Shown: positions 1-7,760, counted from the first letter of the stretch. The stretch is 18,001 nucleotides of DNA from an uncultured Caulobacter sp. (GCA_937925635.1 CALALX010000100.1:1-18001), one strand, 5' to 3'. Notes: generated by a model not told the origin, from the sequence alone. Program-made: numbers and translations.

Positions 1-55
1 GAGCATCAGACTACGAATCTGAGGGTCGGACGTTCGAATCGTTCCGGGCGCGCCA
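1..55 (+). tRNA. tRNA-Arg(ACG), 3' part; 5' end outside window
   Basis: The window opens inside a tRNA. The anticodon stem-loop is visible, with loop CTACGAA giving anticodon ACG. A T-arm follows (GGACG, loop TTCGAAT, CGTTC), then the 3' acceptor strand CGGGCGC (45-51), discriminator G and an encoded CCA at 53-55. The D-arm and 5' acceptor strand are missing. A recombinase gene begins immediately downstream on the opposite strand, which is the usual arrangement at an integrated element. Confidence 0.9.
11..55. other. probable attachment junction (attL) in the tRNA-Arg 3' end
   Basis: The tRNA 3' half abuts a recombinase gene that reads back into it, and every later gene in the window belongs to a mobile element. 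This indicates integration at or near the tRNA 3' end. The exact crossover cannot be located because the other junction is outside the window. Serine recombinases need only a 2-bp core, so a long direct repeat is not required. Confidence 0.5.
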
Positions 56-1708
56 CTTCGGTATAAAACTGCGAACGCCACCAGCCGCCGATTCTACGCC
101 CGCGGCGGCCACAAGTGTCCGTAGCAGTTCGGTTTTCGTACCGAGGATGCGAATCTCGCTCGGGTCGACGACTTCGACGCGCTGGGCAAGCGCACGCAAA
201 TGGTCCCGCCGATAAGTTCCATCTTCGTTCCGCAGCTTGCGTCGCGCGGCGAGCGCGAACCGCCGCAGGCTGTCCGACGTGATTGCGGGCCCGAGTCGCT
301 CCACAGCGGATGTTGCGCGCTCCGCGTCGGCCTGAGCCTGGTCGCGCACGGCGGTGAGTTCTGCGATGCGATCTTTCAGCGACGGGTCGGCCATGTCGAC
401 CACCCCGTTCTCGATCGCTTCATAGAGACGCTTCAATTTCGCCTCCGCTTCGGCGGCGCGCTTGCGCAGCTCCGTGATGTGTCCACGACGGCGTTCATTC
501 CATTCCTCACGCCGCTCCAGCAATTGATCCATCATCGTCGTCAAACGCGCCGGATCGAGCAGCCGCCACTCCAGGTGATCGACGACGGCGCGGTCGAGCT
601 TGTCCATCGGCACCGTCAGGCCGCGACAACCTCGCTCGCCCTGCCGCGCTTTCGTCGAGCAGGTGTAGTAGCGATACATGCCGCCTGCGCTGCCCTTGCC
701 GGTCCGCAGCGTCATCGCGCCGCCGCAGGATGCGCAGAAACAGATTCCAGTCAGCAAGGTCGGACCGCTCACCGCGCGTGGCGGCATCCATTGCGGGCTG
801 CGCGCCTTCAACGCAGCCTGGACGGCCTCGAACTCCGCCTCGGTGACAATCGGGGGAACGTCCATGACCGCGTGCTCGGCTTGGGGCTTGGCCGTCCGCG
901 TCTTGTGGTCGCGCGTATTGAATCGGTGCTGGCCGATATAGGTCGTGCGCGTGAGGATCTGATGCACCGAGCCAACGCCCCACCGACCGCCATCGCGAGT
1001 CCGGATGTCGCGGTCGTTAAGATAGGTGGTGATCGACTTGATCCCCATCGGGCCGCGGTCGCCGTCACCATTGAGCGCTAGCCGGTAGATCAGGCGCACC
1101 GTGTCCGCGTGGATCGGATCGATTTCCAGCTTTTTCTTGATCTTTGCGCCGCGCTGCTCGGCGGCGACAATGCGATAGCCGATCGGCGGCAACGCGCCGT
1201 TCCAAAAGCCCTGGCGCGCATTCTCCTTCATGGCGCGCAGCGTGTGTTTGGCGTTCTCCTTCGACTGGTATTCGTCGAACAGCGTCATGATCTGACGCAT
1301 CATCACACTCATCGGATCGTCGCCCAGGTCCTGCGTGATCGAGATCAACCGCACGCCGTTCTTGGCCAGTTTGCGAACGTAGAACTCAAACTGGAACTGA
1401 TCGCGGAAGAAGCGCGAGAAAGAGTGGACGACGATGACGGTGAAGGTCGGCGGCTTCACCAACGCCGCGTCGATCATGGCCTGGAACGCCGGCCGGCGAT
1501 CGTCGGTAGCGGTGTTGCCCGGCTCGACGAATTCAGCCGCGACGTCCCAGCCCTTGGCGAGGCAATAGGCCGTGATCTGGCGGCGTTGATCGGGGATCGA
1601 AAGATCGCTCTCCGCCTGCCGTCCGGTCGAGACGCGCAAATAGAGCGCCGCCTTGGCAAGCGCGATCCCAGGCGTCACGTCAGGCGAGGCGGGGGCTATA
1701 TCGTTCAT
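11..1708 (-). CDS. large serine recombinase (site-specific integrase)
   Basis: This 565-residue protein is the likely integrase of the element, cutting and rejoining DNA through a serine-linked intermediate. The N-terminal resolvase domain (about 20-165) carries the catalytic serine in LYLRVSTGRQ (S27) and the SRFFRD motif (98-103). A recombinase domain follows (about 170-300), then a zinc ribbon with cysteines near 325, 328, 350 and 361, and a long charged coiled-coil (about 390-470). The start overlaps the toxin gene stop as ATGA, so the two are translationally coupled. The last 14 residues (W then RARNDSNVRPSDS) are encoded by antisense tRNA sequence, so the C-terminus depends on what lies next to the element end. 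Family assignment is firm; its role as the integrase of this particular element is inferred from position. Confidence 0.92.
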   Translation of the reverse strand: MNDIAPASPDVTPGIALAKAALYLRVSTGRQAESDLSIPDQRRQITAYCLAKGWDVAAEFVEPGNTATDDRRPAFQAMIDAALVKPPTFTVIVVHSFSRFFRDQFQFEFYVRKLAKNGVRLISITQDLGDDPMSVMMRQIMTLFDEYQSKENAKHTLRAMKENARQGFWNGALPPIGYRIVAAEQRGAKIKKKLEIDPIHADTVRLIYRLALNGDGDRGPMGIKSITTYLNDRDIRTRDGGRWGVGSVHQILTRTTYIGQHRFNTRDHKTRTAKPQAEHAVMDVPPIVTEAEFEAVQAALKARSPQWMPPRAVSGPTLLTGICFCASCGGAMTLRTGKGSAGGMYRYYTCSTKARQGERGCRGLTVPMDKLDRAVVDHLEWRLLDPARLTTMMDQLLERREEWNERRRGHITELRKRAAEAEAKLKRLYEAIENGVVDMADPSLKDRIAELTAVRDQAQADAERATSAVERLGPAITSDSLRRFALAARRKLRNEDGTYRRDHLRALAQRVEVVDPSEIRILGTKTELLRTLVAAAGVESAAGGVRSFIPKWRARNDSNVRPSDS

Positions 1709-2226
1709 GGTTCCACCAATCGCTGGATTGCGTGCATCGGCAGCACCAGCCGGAGCGAGTCCGGCAAGCGCACGAAACCGTTTCCCTCATAGAAGGCGGC
1801 GGCGCGCTCGCTGATGGCGTCCACCACCAGCATCGAAGAACCGACCGTGGCCGCACTCGCATAGGCGCGCCGCACGGCGTCGGCGAGCAGCATCGCACCC
1901 AGACGCTCGCCCTGCCGCGTTTCGGAGACCGCCAGCCGTCCGACTAGCGTGGCGCTGACCAGCGGATAGCGCGGAATGTGCTTGCGGTCGGCGGGCGGCA
2001 CCTCGCCCTGCGCAACCCCCGTCGCGCACAGCGTATAGTAGCCCAGCACGACATCCGGCTTGTCAGGTTCGATCAGAACGAAAACCCCATTCGCCTTGCG
2101 CCGCACATCCTGGCTCGCCTGCGTCCGGAGATAACGGTCGAGGCTGTCGACGCCGCAGGAAAAGCCGTCCCGGTCATGATGCGACGCGAGCGCCTCGATC
2201 TTCAAATCTGGCCGAGGCGCCGCCAT
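1705..2226 (-). CDS. GNAT acetyltransferase toxin (TacT/AtaT-like)
   Basis: This is a 173-residue Gcn5-type N-acetyltransferase. Family members of this size, encoded just after a DUF1778 antitoxin, acetylate the amino group of charged aminoacyl-tRNAs and stop translation. The acetyl-CoA binding motif is visible as RLAVSETRQGERLG (97-110), and the conserved tyrosine lies in AAFYEGNGF (Y146). The N-terminal stretch FSCGVDSLDRYLRTQASQD is typical of the toxin subgroup. The gene starts two bases after the antitoxin stop and overlaps the recombinase start, so all three are probably on one transcript. Its expected role is to stabilise the element by killing or arresting cells that lose it. The target tRNA cannot be told from sequence. 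Confidence 0.88.
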   Translation of the reverse strand: MAAPRPDLKIEALASHHDRDGFSCGVDSLDRYLRTQASQDVRRKANGVFVLIEPDKPDVVLGYYTLCATGVAQGEVPPADRKHIPRYPLVSATLVGRLAVSETRQGERLGAMLLADAVRRAYASAATVGSSMLVVDAISERAAAFYEGNGFVRLPDSLRLVLPMHAIQRLVEP

Positions 2227-2228
2227 GC

Positions 2229-2534
2229 TCAGGAAGCGACCCGGCGCTTATGCTCGGCCAGGGCGCGGACCAGCCGCTCGCTCGGCTCAGGCGGATTGAC
2301 CAGCGCGTCGAAGAATGCCGCGCGGTCGCGATCGGACAGCACCAGTGTCTCGTGCTCCGCGATCGTCCGGCGCGCGGTATCGGTGAGCGCGGTCACGCAA
2401 AAGTCGCTGACTTTGCGCCGCGACAGATGGGCGGCGCGCTCGATAAGGTCCTTCGTCTCTTCATCCAGCCGGAATCCGAGGCGCTCGACGCGATTGGGTG
2501 TTTCCCGTTCGATTTTAGTCTGCTTGCGCGGCAT
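2229..2534 (-). CDS. DUF1778 ribbon-helix-helix antitoxin (TacA-like)
   Basis: This 101-residue protein pairs with the GNAT toxin downstream. Residues about 17-60 (RLGFRLDEETKDLIERAA then KVSDFCVTALTD) match the ribbon-helix-helix DNA-binding fold of DUF1778 antitoxins. The C-terminal part with FFDALVNPPEPSERL resembles the segment that wraps the toxin active site in this family. The start is supported by AGGAG about eight bases upstream on the minus strand. Such antitoxins repress their own operon together with the toxin, so they would here also influence recombinase transcription. Confidence 0.88.
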   Translation of the reverse strand: MPRKQTKIERETPNRVERLGFRLDEETKDLIERAAHLSRRKVSDFCVTALTDTARRTIAEHETLVLSDRDRAAFFDALVNPPEPSERLVRALAEHKRRVAS

Positions 2535-2569
2535 TGGGGCGCTCCTAGCATTGGCTATATTTCCCCAAC

Positions 2570-2598
2570 AATGTACGTCATATAGACTAACAATTCAA
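2570..2598 (-). promoter_or_regulatory. candidate promoter of the antitoxin-toxin-recombinase operon
   Basis: On the minus strand TTGAAT (2593-2598) and TACATT (2570-2575) are separated by 17 bases, each matching sigma-70 consensus at four of six positions. The region 2535-2616 is noticeably richer in A and T than its surroundings. A short inverted repeat CATTG/CAATG (2549-2553 and 2569-2573) overlaps the presumed -10 and start region and might be an antitoxin operator, but its arms are short. Confidence 0.4.
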
Positions 2599-2616
2599 GC
2601 CTTTTCTGTTCGTGCT

Positions 2617-2856
2617 TTAGGCGCGTGGCCCAAAGATCGCGTCAAGCTCCTCAGCGAAGTGACCTTCTACTACCCGCAGCTCGGCTTCGGTGATCGGCAC
2701 CACCTCGGGCCAGTCGTCCGTCACGGTGATCGCCCCCTCCAAGCTCAGGGATGACCGCCCCGCGCGCGGTGCTGGTGGACGCGCATAGTCATACAAGTCT
2801 TCAGGATCGCCGGACCATTCAGGCAGGACGCGGCGCAAATGTCGCTTCTGGGCCAT
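2617..2856 (-). CDS. small conserved hypothetical protein
   Basis: This 79-residue soluble protein has a basic N-terminus (MAQKRHLRRV) and a mainly acidic remainder, with a WSGDPEDLYDYARPP segment and a C-terminal helix ending LDAIFGPRA. No catalytic motif or membrane segment is visible and no function is recognised. A GTGAGG ribosome binding site precedes the ATG on the minus strand. It lies between the toxin-antitoxin operon and the divergent DUF932 gene, on the strand of the former, but the intervening A/T-rich promoter region suggests it is transcribed separately. Confidence 0.65.
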   Translation of the reverse strand: MAQKRHLRRVLPEWSGDPEDLYDYARPPAPRAGRSSLSLEGAITVTDDWPEVVPITEAELRVVEGHFAEELDAIFGPRA

Positions 2857-3140
2857 GCCTCACTGGAGCGACGGGCGGCGCCCGGCGCAACCAAAACCAC
2901 GCGCCGTCGCGCCGTGGCGCAGAAAGACAGGCAGTCGGCGGCCGCGTGTAGGCGGGTAGAAGGATAGGACACGAGGCAGGAGGGGAAAGCCTTCCCCTGC
3001 GGCCAAGCCTTCAGTCTCGGCCGACCCCTTCTGCGGGGACACCCCGCAACGCGCCGAGAGTGAGAGGGCCGCGGCTGTCGCCGTGACGGGTTGAGGGTCG
3101 AGAGAGAGGCTCCCGGCCGGCCCGTCATGGAGATACTGCC
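2857..3140. other. structured intergenic region between divergent genes
   Basis: There is no convincing gene here. Three hairpins are visible: AGGGGAA/TTCCCCT (2981-2987 with 2992-2998), TGCGGGG/CCCCGCA with loop ACA (3032-3038 with 3042-3048), and the leader RNA motif described separately (3083-3132). No clear sigma-70 promoter is seen. The folding potential suggests a long structured leader of the DUF932 gene or a replication/transfer-related site. Confidence 0.45.
3083..3132 (+). promoter_or_regulatory. leader RNA motif, copy 1 (before DUF932 gene)
   Basis: The outer arms GTGACGGG (3083-3090) and CCCGTCAT (3121-3128) pair over eight positions with a G-U closing pair. The inner arms GGTCG (3096-3100) and CGGCC (3114-3118) enclose a GA-repeat loop. 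The ribosome binding site GGAG (3129-3132) follows the outer stem directly and lies eight bases before the ATG. A second copy precedes the ParB-like gene, and differences between the copies keep the pairing. It probably controls translation. Confidence 0.6.
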
Positions 3141-4352
3141 ATGACCCAGATAAGCATTCTCCCCGGGCAAGACGCCTTCGGAGCCCCGCCGGTTTCTGCC
3201 GGATATAAAGTCGACATCTCGCGCGGCGAACGGATCGGGCGGGTGTCGTCCGAATGGTTTTCGCGCCCCGACGATGAGCGCTACCTGTCGCTCAGCGCGC
3301 TCTACGCCGCCGTTCGCGCCCGCGCTGATCGCGCCACCGCCCGCACCGTCGAGACCCGGACCCTTCGTGTCGAAGCCAGTCGCGACGACGCCGAACGCCT
3401 GGCGCTGATCGTGCCCGGCCGCGAGGAGCCCATCGCTCCAACGCACTGGTCGTTCGGCCAGATGTGCAGCCTGGTCGGCGCGCCCGCCGGCTATATGCGG
3501 CAGCTCCCCGCGCCGCTTGCAGGCATCAACATGCAGCACGGGCTGCTTTCGCACCGGGCAGAGCTGGTGAAGACGCTGGAGGTGGATGACGGGCGAATCG
3601 AACTGCGCGCCGTCACCGGGCCTGACTATGGCCGCATCTGGGACCATGAGCTGGTCGCCGCGGTCATGAAGATCGCCGGTGAGGGAACGGGCGATACCCG
3701 GTGGAAGGTGCCAGGCCTGCTCGACTGGTCGACCATGACGCACAACCCGTTCGTCGAAGTGACCAAGGACACCACCACGCTCTATGCGTCCGATCGCGAC
3801 GTCTTCCTCTTCCTGGTCGACGACGCCCATCCGATCGAGGCCGGCCGCCTCCCCAATGGCGACCCCGACCTCTACTTTCGTGGCTTCTATTGCTGGAACA
3901 GCGAGGTGGGCTCGAAGACCCTCGGCATGGCGTCTTTCTATCTCCGCGCAGTGTGCATGAATCGCAACATCTGGGGCGCCGAGGGCTTCGAGGAGATCTC
4001 GATCCGCCACAGCAAGTTCGCCAGCCACAGGTTCGCGCATCAGGCGGCGCCGGCGCTGGAACGCTTCGCCACGTCGTCGCCCGCGCCGTTTATGGCCGGG
4101 ATCAGAGCCGCTCGCGAACAGATCGTCGCCCGCAAGGATGACGATCGCCAGAGCTTCTTGCGCAAGCGCGGCTTCTCGCGTCCCGAGACCGAGAAGATCA
4201 TCGCCACCGTGCTGGAGGAAGAAGGGCGCCCGCCGGAGTCGATCTTCGACTTCGTCCAGGGGATCACGGCGCTTGCCCGCACCAAGCCGCATCAAGATTC
4301 GCGGCTGGAGCTGGAGGGCAAGGCCGCGAAGCTATTGTCCAGCGTCCGGTAA
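3141..4352 (+). CDS. DUF932 family protein
   Basis: This is a 403-residue protein of the DUF932 family, common on phages, plasmids and ICEs and without an established biochemical role. Family hallmarks are visible in ASDRDVFLFLVDD and in YFRGFYCWNSEVGSKTL, followed by SFYLRAVCMNRNIWGAE. The C-terminal third is helical and charged. There is no signal peptide or membrane segment. The start is supported by GGAG eight bases upstream, at the foot of the leader RNA hairpin. It is followed by the ParB-like gene carrying a related leader, suggesting common control. The family often accompanies DNA-processing genes of mobile elements, so a DNA maintenance role is plausible but unproven. Confidence 0.88.
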   Translation: MTQISILPGQDAFGAPPVSAGYKVDISRGERIGRVSSEWFSRPDDERYLSLSALYAAVRARADRATARTVETRTLRVEASRDDAERLALIVPGREEPIAPTHWSFGQMCSLVGAPAGYMRQLPAPLAGINMQHGLLSHRAELVKTLEVDDGRIELRAVTGPDYGRIWDHELVAAVMKIAGEGTGDTRWKVPGLLDWSTMTHNPFVEVTKDTTTLYASDRDVFLFLVDDAHPIEAGRLPNGDPDLYFRGFYCWNSEVGSKTLGMASFYLRAVCMNRNIWGAEGFEEISIRHSKFASHRFAHQAAPALERFATSSPAPFMAGIRAAREQIVARKDDDRQSFLRKRGFSRPETEKIIATVLEEEGRPPESIFDFVQGITALARTKPHQDSRLELEGKAAKLLSSVR

Positions 4353-4441
4353 CATCGGAGGCGTGGAGCCGGCACTGCGGCTCCACGCCCCTACTTCTAC
4401 GCAGCCCCGACCTCCTAGAGGAAGAGGGCTGCGCCCGCTTC
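4353..4441 (+). other. two consecutive hairpins upstream of the ParB-like gene leader
   Basis: Just after the DUF932 stop lies an 11-bp perfect stem, GGCGTGGAGCC with GGCTCCACGCC (4360-4370 and 4379-4389), extendable by one pair but not followed by a U-tract. Next is a nested hairpin: GCAGCCC/GGGCTGC (4401-4407 and 4426-4432) enclosing CCTC/GAGG. They may act as a weak terminator, a processing site, or part of a larger folded leader. Confidence 0.5.
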
Positions 4442-4490
4442 GTGACGGGTTGGAGGCCGAGAGAGAGTCTTTCGGCCGCCCGTCACGGAG
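4442..4490 (+). promoter_or_regulatory. leader RNA motif, copy 2 (before ParB-like gene)
   Basis: The outer arms GTGACGGG (4442-4449) and CCCGTCAC (4479-4486) pair perfectly over eight bases. The inner arms GGCCGA (4455-4460) and TCGGCC (4472-4477) enclose a GA-rich loop. GGAG (4487-4490) abuts the outer stem and serves the ATG at 4500. The layout is the same as copy 1 upstream of the DUF932 gene. Confidence 0.6.
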
Positions 4491-4499
4491 TACATCCCG

Positions 4500-6632
4500 A
4501 TGGCTACTGCTGTTAAGAAGATCACCCTGTCCTCATCGCGGGACATCCCCTTCAACAAGCTGGTGCTGAGCCAGTCCAATGTCCGCCGGATCAAAGCCGG
4601 CGTCTCGATCGAGGAGCTGGCCGAGGACATCGCTCGGCGCACGCTCCTGCAAAGCATCACCGTGCGGCCTGTCCGCGACGCCGACGGCGTCGAGACCGGC
4701 ATGTTCGAGGTTCCGGCCGGCGGCCGCCGCTTCCGCGCGCTCGAACGCTTGGTCAAGCAGAAGCGCTTGGCCAAGACCGCGCCGGTGCCCTGCGTCGTGC
4801 GCGAGGACGGCATCCCGGAGGAAGACAGTCTCGCCGAGAATGTCCAGCGGGCGCCGCTGCATCCGCTCGATCAGTTTCGGGCCTTCCTCACGCTGCGCGA
4901 GAAGGGGCAGTCTGAGGAGGAGATCGCCGCGGCCTTCTTCGTCGCCGTGTCGGTCGTCAAGCAGCGCCTGCGCCTCGCATCGGTCTCGCCCAAGCTCCTC
5001 GATATCTATGCCGACGATGGCATGACCCTCGACCAGCTCATGGCGTTCACCGTCAACGGCGACCATGAGCGGCAGGAGCAGGTGTTCGAGCGCCTGAGCC
5101 AGTCCTATTCCAAGGAGCCGCACGTCATTCGCCGGATGCTGACCGAAGGCGCGGTGCGGGCCTCGGACAAGCGCGCGCAGTTCATCGGCCTCGACGCCTA
5201 CACCAAGGCCGGCGGCGTGATTCTGCGCGACCTGTTCCAGGGTGATGATGGTGGCTGGCTGCAGGATGTCGGTCTTCTCGACATGCTGGTGGCCGAGAAG
5301 CTGCGCGAGCAGTCCGAGGCGATCAGCGCCGAAGGCTGGAAGTGGATCGACGTCGCGCCCGACTTCGCCTACGGCCACACCTATGGCCTCCGGCAACTGC
5401 GCGGCGAGCAGCTTCCGCTCACCGACGAGGAGCGGGCGACGCGTGATGCGTTGCAGGCCGAGATGGACGGTCTGGAGGAGACCTACGCCGAAGCCGACGA
5501 ACTGCCTGACGAGGTCGATGAACGGCTCGGCGAAATCGAGACGGCGCTCGGCCAGCTCGATGATCGTCCTCAGGTCTTCGATCCCGAAGAGGTCGCACGC
5601 GCTGGCGCCTTCGTCAGCATCGACGGCTCGGGCGCCCTGCGCATCGAGCGTGGCTATGTCCGCCCCGAGGACGAACTTCCGATCGCTCCCGAGGCCGATG
5701 GCGAGACCGATCCGACCGACGAGGCTGCGATCGCAACGCAAGCCGAGGATGACGATGCGAGCGCGGCGGCAAGCGGGGAGCCTCCCGCCGATGAGCCCGA
5801 GGAAGACGATGGCATCAAGCCGATCCCCGACCGGCTGATGACCGAGTTGACCGCCCACCGGACTCTGGCCCTTCGCCACGCTTTGGGCGAGAATCCTCAC
5901 GTCGCCTTCGTCGCGGCGCTTCACGCCCTGTGCCTCAGGGTGTTCTACCGCTATGCGCAGGACACCTGTCTGGAACTCGACGTGAAGAGTGCGGGATTTG
6001 GCGCTCAGGCGCCGGGCCTCGCGGACAGCGCACTTGCCGTCGCTTTCGACGCCCGGCATCAGGCTTGGCTCTCTTCCCTGCCCAAGGAGCCGGCCGACCT
6101 CTGGGACGGGCTCATGTCGTTCGACACTGACAGCCGCCAGGCGCTGTTCGCGCACTGTGTGTCGTTGTCCGTCAACGCCATCTATGAGGCTCACAACCGC
6201 AAGCCTCGCGCCCTGGCCCATGCGGACCGCGTGGCCCAGGCCGTCGATCTCGACATGGTCGCCGCCGGTTGGACGCCGACCATCGAGAACTATCTCGGCC
6301 GCGTGACCAAGGCTCGCATCCTCGCAGCGGTGCGGGATGCGAAGGGTGCGCGTGCGGGCGACCGCATCGAGCACCTGAAGAAAGGCGAGATGGCGGGGCA
6401 AGCGGAAGAGCTGTTGGCCGGGTCCGGATGGCTTCCGGAGCCGCTGCGCACGCCCGGCCGCACTACGCTGAAGGCCGTTGAGTCCGACACCGCCGATCCC
6501 GCCGAAGCAGGCGCCGATGCGGACGGCGAAGAAATGGCGGCGGACGGCGGCGAAACGGCCGTGGTGGAAGACGAGGAAGTAACCGAGGATGAATCGGTCG
6601 CGCTCGAACCCCACGCGACCGCGACCGAGTAA
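4500..6632 (+). CDS. ParB-like protein with extended acidic C-terminal half
   Basis: This 710-residue protein has a ParB/KorB-type N-terminal domain (about 16-125) with the nucleotide-binding signature AGGRRFRAL (GGRR at 74-77) and AENVQRAPLHPLDQ (112-125). A helix-turn-helix segment follows at about 138-160. The rest is unlike a partition protein: a long region with a strongly acidic linker (about 395-440), a further helical domain, and an acidic tail. It is more than twice the length of a chromosomal ParB and has no ParA next to it; the window's ParA is 7 kb away. It could serve element maintenance, transcription control or DNA processing. Fold assignment of the N-terminus is firm and the role is not known. 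Confidence 0.87.
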   Translation: MATAVKKITLSSSRDIPFNKLVLSQSNVRRIKAGVSIEELAEDIARRTLLQSITVRPVRDADGVETGMFEVPAGGRRFRALERLVKQKRLAKTAPVPCVVREDGIPEEDSLAENVQRAPLHPLDQFRAFLTLREKGQSEEEIAAAFFVAVSVVKQRLRLASVSPKLLDIYADDGMTLDQLMAFTVNGDHERQEQVFERLSQSYSKEPHVIRRMLTEGAVRASDKRAQFIGLDAYTKAGGVILRDLFQGDDGGWLQDVGLLDMLVAEKLREQSEAISAEGWKWIDVAPDFAYGHTYGLRQLRGEQLPLTDEERATRDALQAEMDGLEETYAEADELPDEVDERLGEIETALGQLDDRPQVFDPEEVARAGAFVSIDGSGALRIERGYVRPEDELPIAPEADGETDPTDEAAIATQAEDDDASAAASGEPPADEPEEDDGIKPIPDRLMTELTAHRTLALRHALGENPHVAFVAALHALCLRVFYRYAQDTCLELDVKSAGFGAQAPGLADSALAVAFDARHQAWLSSLPKEPADLWDGLMSFDTDSRQALFAHCVSLSVNAIYEAHNRKPRALAHADRVAQAVDLDMVAAGWTPTIENYLGRVTKARILAAVRDAKGARAGDRIEHLKKGEMAGQAEELLAGSGWLPEPLRTPGRTTLKAVESDTADPAEAGADADGEEMAADGGETAVVEDEEVTEDESVALEPHATATE

Positions 6633-6656
6633 CGAAGGAGCCAACCGCACCGTCAG

Positions 6657-6685
6657 GGGCCCGCCAGCGATGGCGGGCCCTTTTT
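6657..6685 (+). terminator. intrinsic terminator after the ParB-like gene
   Basis: A perfect 10-bp stem, GGGCCCGCCA with TGGCGGGCCC and loop GCGA, is followed directly by TTTTT (6681-6685). It separates the ParB-like gene from the Toprim gene, whose ribosome binding site GGAGGA follows within a few bases of the U-tract, so some readthrough or a nearby promoter is needed. Confidence 0.88.
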
Positions 6686-6701
6686 CGTTCCGGAGGACAC
6701 G

Positions 6702-7760
6702 ATGCCGGACAAAGCATCCGATTTGGCTCAGCGTCTCGGTCGGCAGGCCGAGGCGGTGTGCCGCCACTATCTTTCGAACGGTCGCCGCGAAGGCCGTTAC
6801 TGGCTGGTCGGCGATGCCCGCAACACGCCGGGGCGGTCCATGTTCGTCCGACTAAAGGGCGCCGAATCCGGCAAGGGCGCCGCAGGCAAATGGACCGACG
6901 CCGCCACCGGCGAGCATGGCGACCTGCTCGACGTGATCCGGGAAAGCTGCGGCCTGGTTGATTTCAAGGATGTCGCCGATGAGGCACGTTCGTTCCTCAG
7001 CCTGCCGCATCCTGAGCCCGAACCTGATCGCGCCCGTTCGCGCAAGCCCAGCGCACCGGCAAGATCGCCGGAGGCCGCAAGGCGACTCTTCGCGATATCG
7101 CAGCCGATGGAACGCAGCCTCGTAGAATCGTATTTGCGTCATCGCGGCATTACGGCTTTGCACGGAACCGGAAGTCTGCGCTTCCACCCGCGCTGCTACT
7201 ACCGGCCCGACGACCACAGCGCGACCGAGACCTGGCCGGCGATGATCGCCGCCGTCACCGATCTCTCCGGCCACCTGACCGGCGCGCATCGCACCTGGCT
7301 CGATCCCGGCGGCTTCAGCGAGGCGACACTCGGCAAGGCGCCGATCGACACGCCGCGACGGGCGATGGGCGACCTCCTCGGTCACGCTGTGCGCTTTGGC
7401 GTGGGGAGCGAGGTCATGGCAGCCGGCGAGGGCATCGAGACGATGCTGTCGCTCCGATGCGTCTTGCCGACCATGCCGATGGTCGCAGCCCTCTCGGCGG
7501 CGCATCTCTCCGCCATCCTGTTCCCGGACACGCTGCGGCGACTCTACATCGCCCGCGACGATGATCCGGCCGGCGACGGCGCAATGGCGACATTGATCGA
7601 TCGGGCGCAGGAGGCCGGGATCGAGGCGATCGTGATCTCGCCACGGCTCGGTGACTTCAACGAGGATCTCCGCCTGCTCGGGATCGACGCGCTTCGAGCG
7701 GCCAGCCGGGTGCAGATCGCGGCGCAGGACGTCGCCCGATTCATGGCGCTGGCGGCCTAG
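6702..7760 (+). CDS. Toprim domain protein (primase-like)
   Basis: This 352-residue protein has an N-terminal primase-associated region (about 1-100, with CRHYLSNGRREGRYW and a WTDAATGEHGDLLDVI segment) and a C-terminal Toprim domain (about 235-330). The Toprim metal-binding signature is visible as GEGIET (glutamate 243) and ARDDDPAGDGA (aspartates 286-288). Proteins of this type occur on alphaproteobacterial plasmids and ICEs and resemble phage P4-type primase halves. No helicase domain is present, so it would act alone or with a host helicase, perhaps to prime the incoming strand after transfer. GGAGGA lies six to eight bases before the ATG. Confidence 0.88.
   Translation: MPDKASDLAQRLGRQAEAVCRHYLSNGRREGRYWLVGDARNTPGRSMFVRLKGAESGKGAAGKWTDAATGEHGDLLDVIRESCGLVDFKDVADEARSFLSLPHPEPEPDRARSRKPSAPARSPEAARRLFAISQPMERSLVESYLRHRGITALHGTGSLRFHPRCYYRPDDHSATETWPAMIAAVTDLSGHLTGAHRTWLDPGGFSEATLGKAPIDTPRRAMGDLLGHAVRFGVGSEVMAAGEGIETMLSLRCVLPTMPMVAALSAAHLSAILFPDTLRRLYIARDDDPAGDGAMATLIDRAQEAGIEAIVISPRLGDFNEDLRLLGIDALRAASRVQIAAQDVARFMALAA

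Noticed and set aside
200..1081. 293-residue plus-strand open frame
   Set aside because: It is antisense to the serine recombinase, which has intact catalytic and zinc motifs.
2745..4295. 516-residue open frame on the minus strand
   Set aside because: It is mostly antisense to the DUF932 gene and overlaps the small gene at 2617-2856 out of frame; it has no recognisable domain.
4533..6767. 744-residue open frame on the minus strand
   Set aside because: It is antisense to the ParB-like gene, whose sense frame shows clear motifs. High GC content creates long antisense frames.
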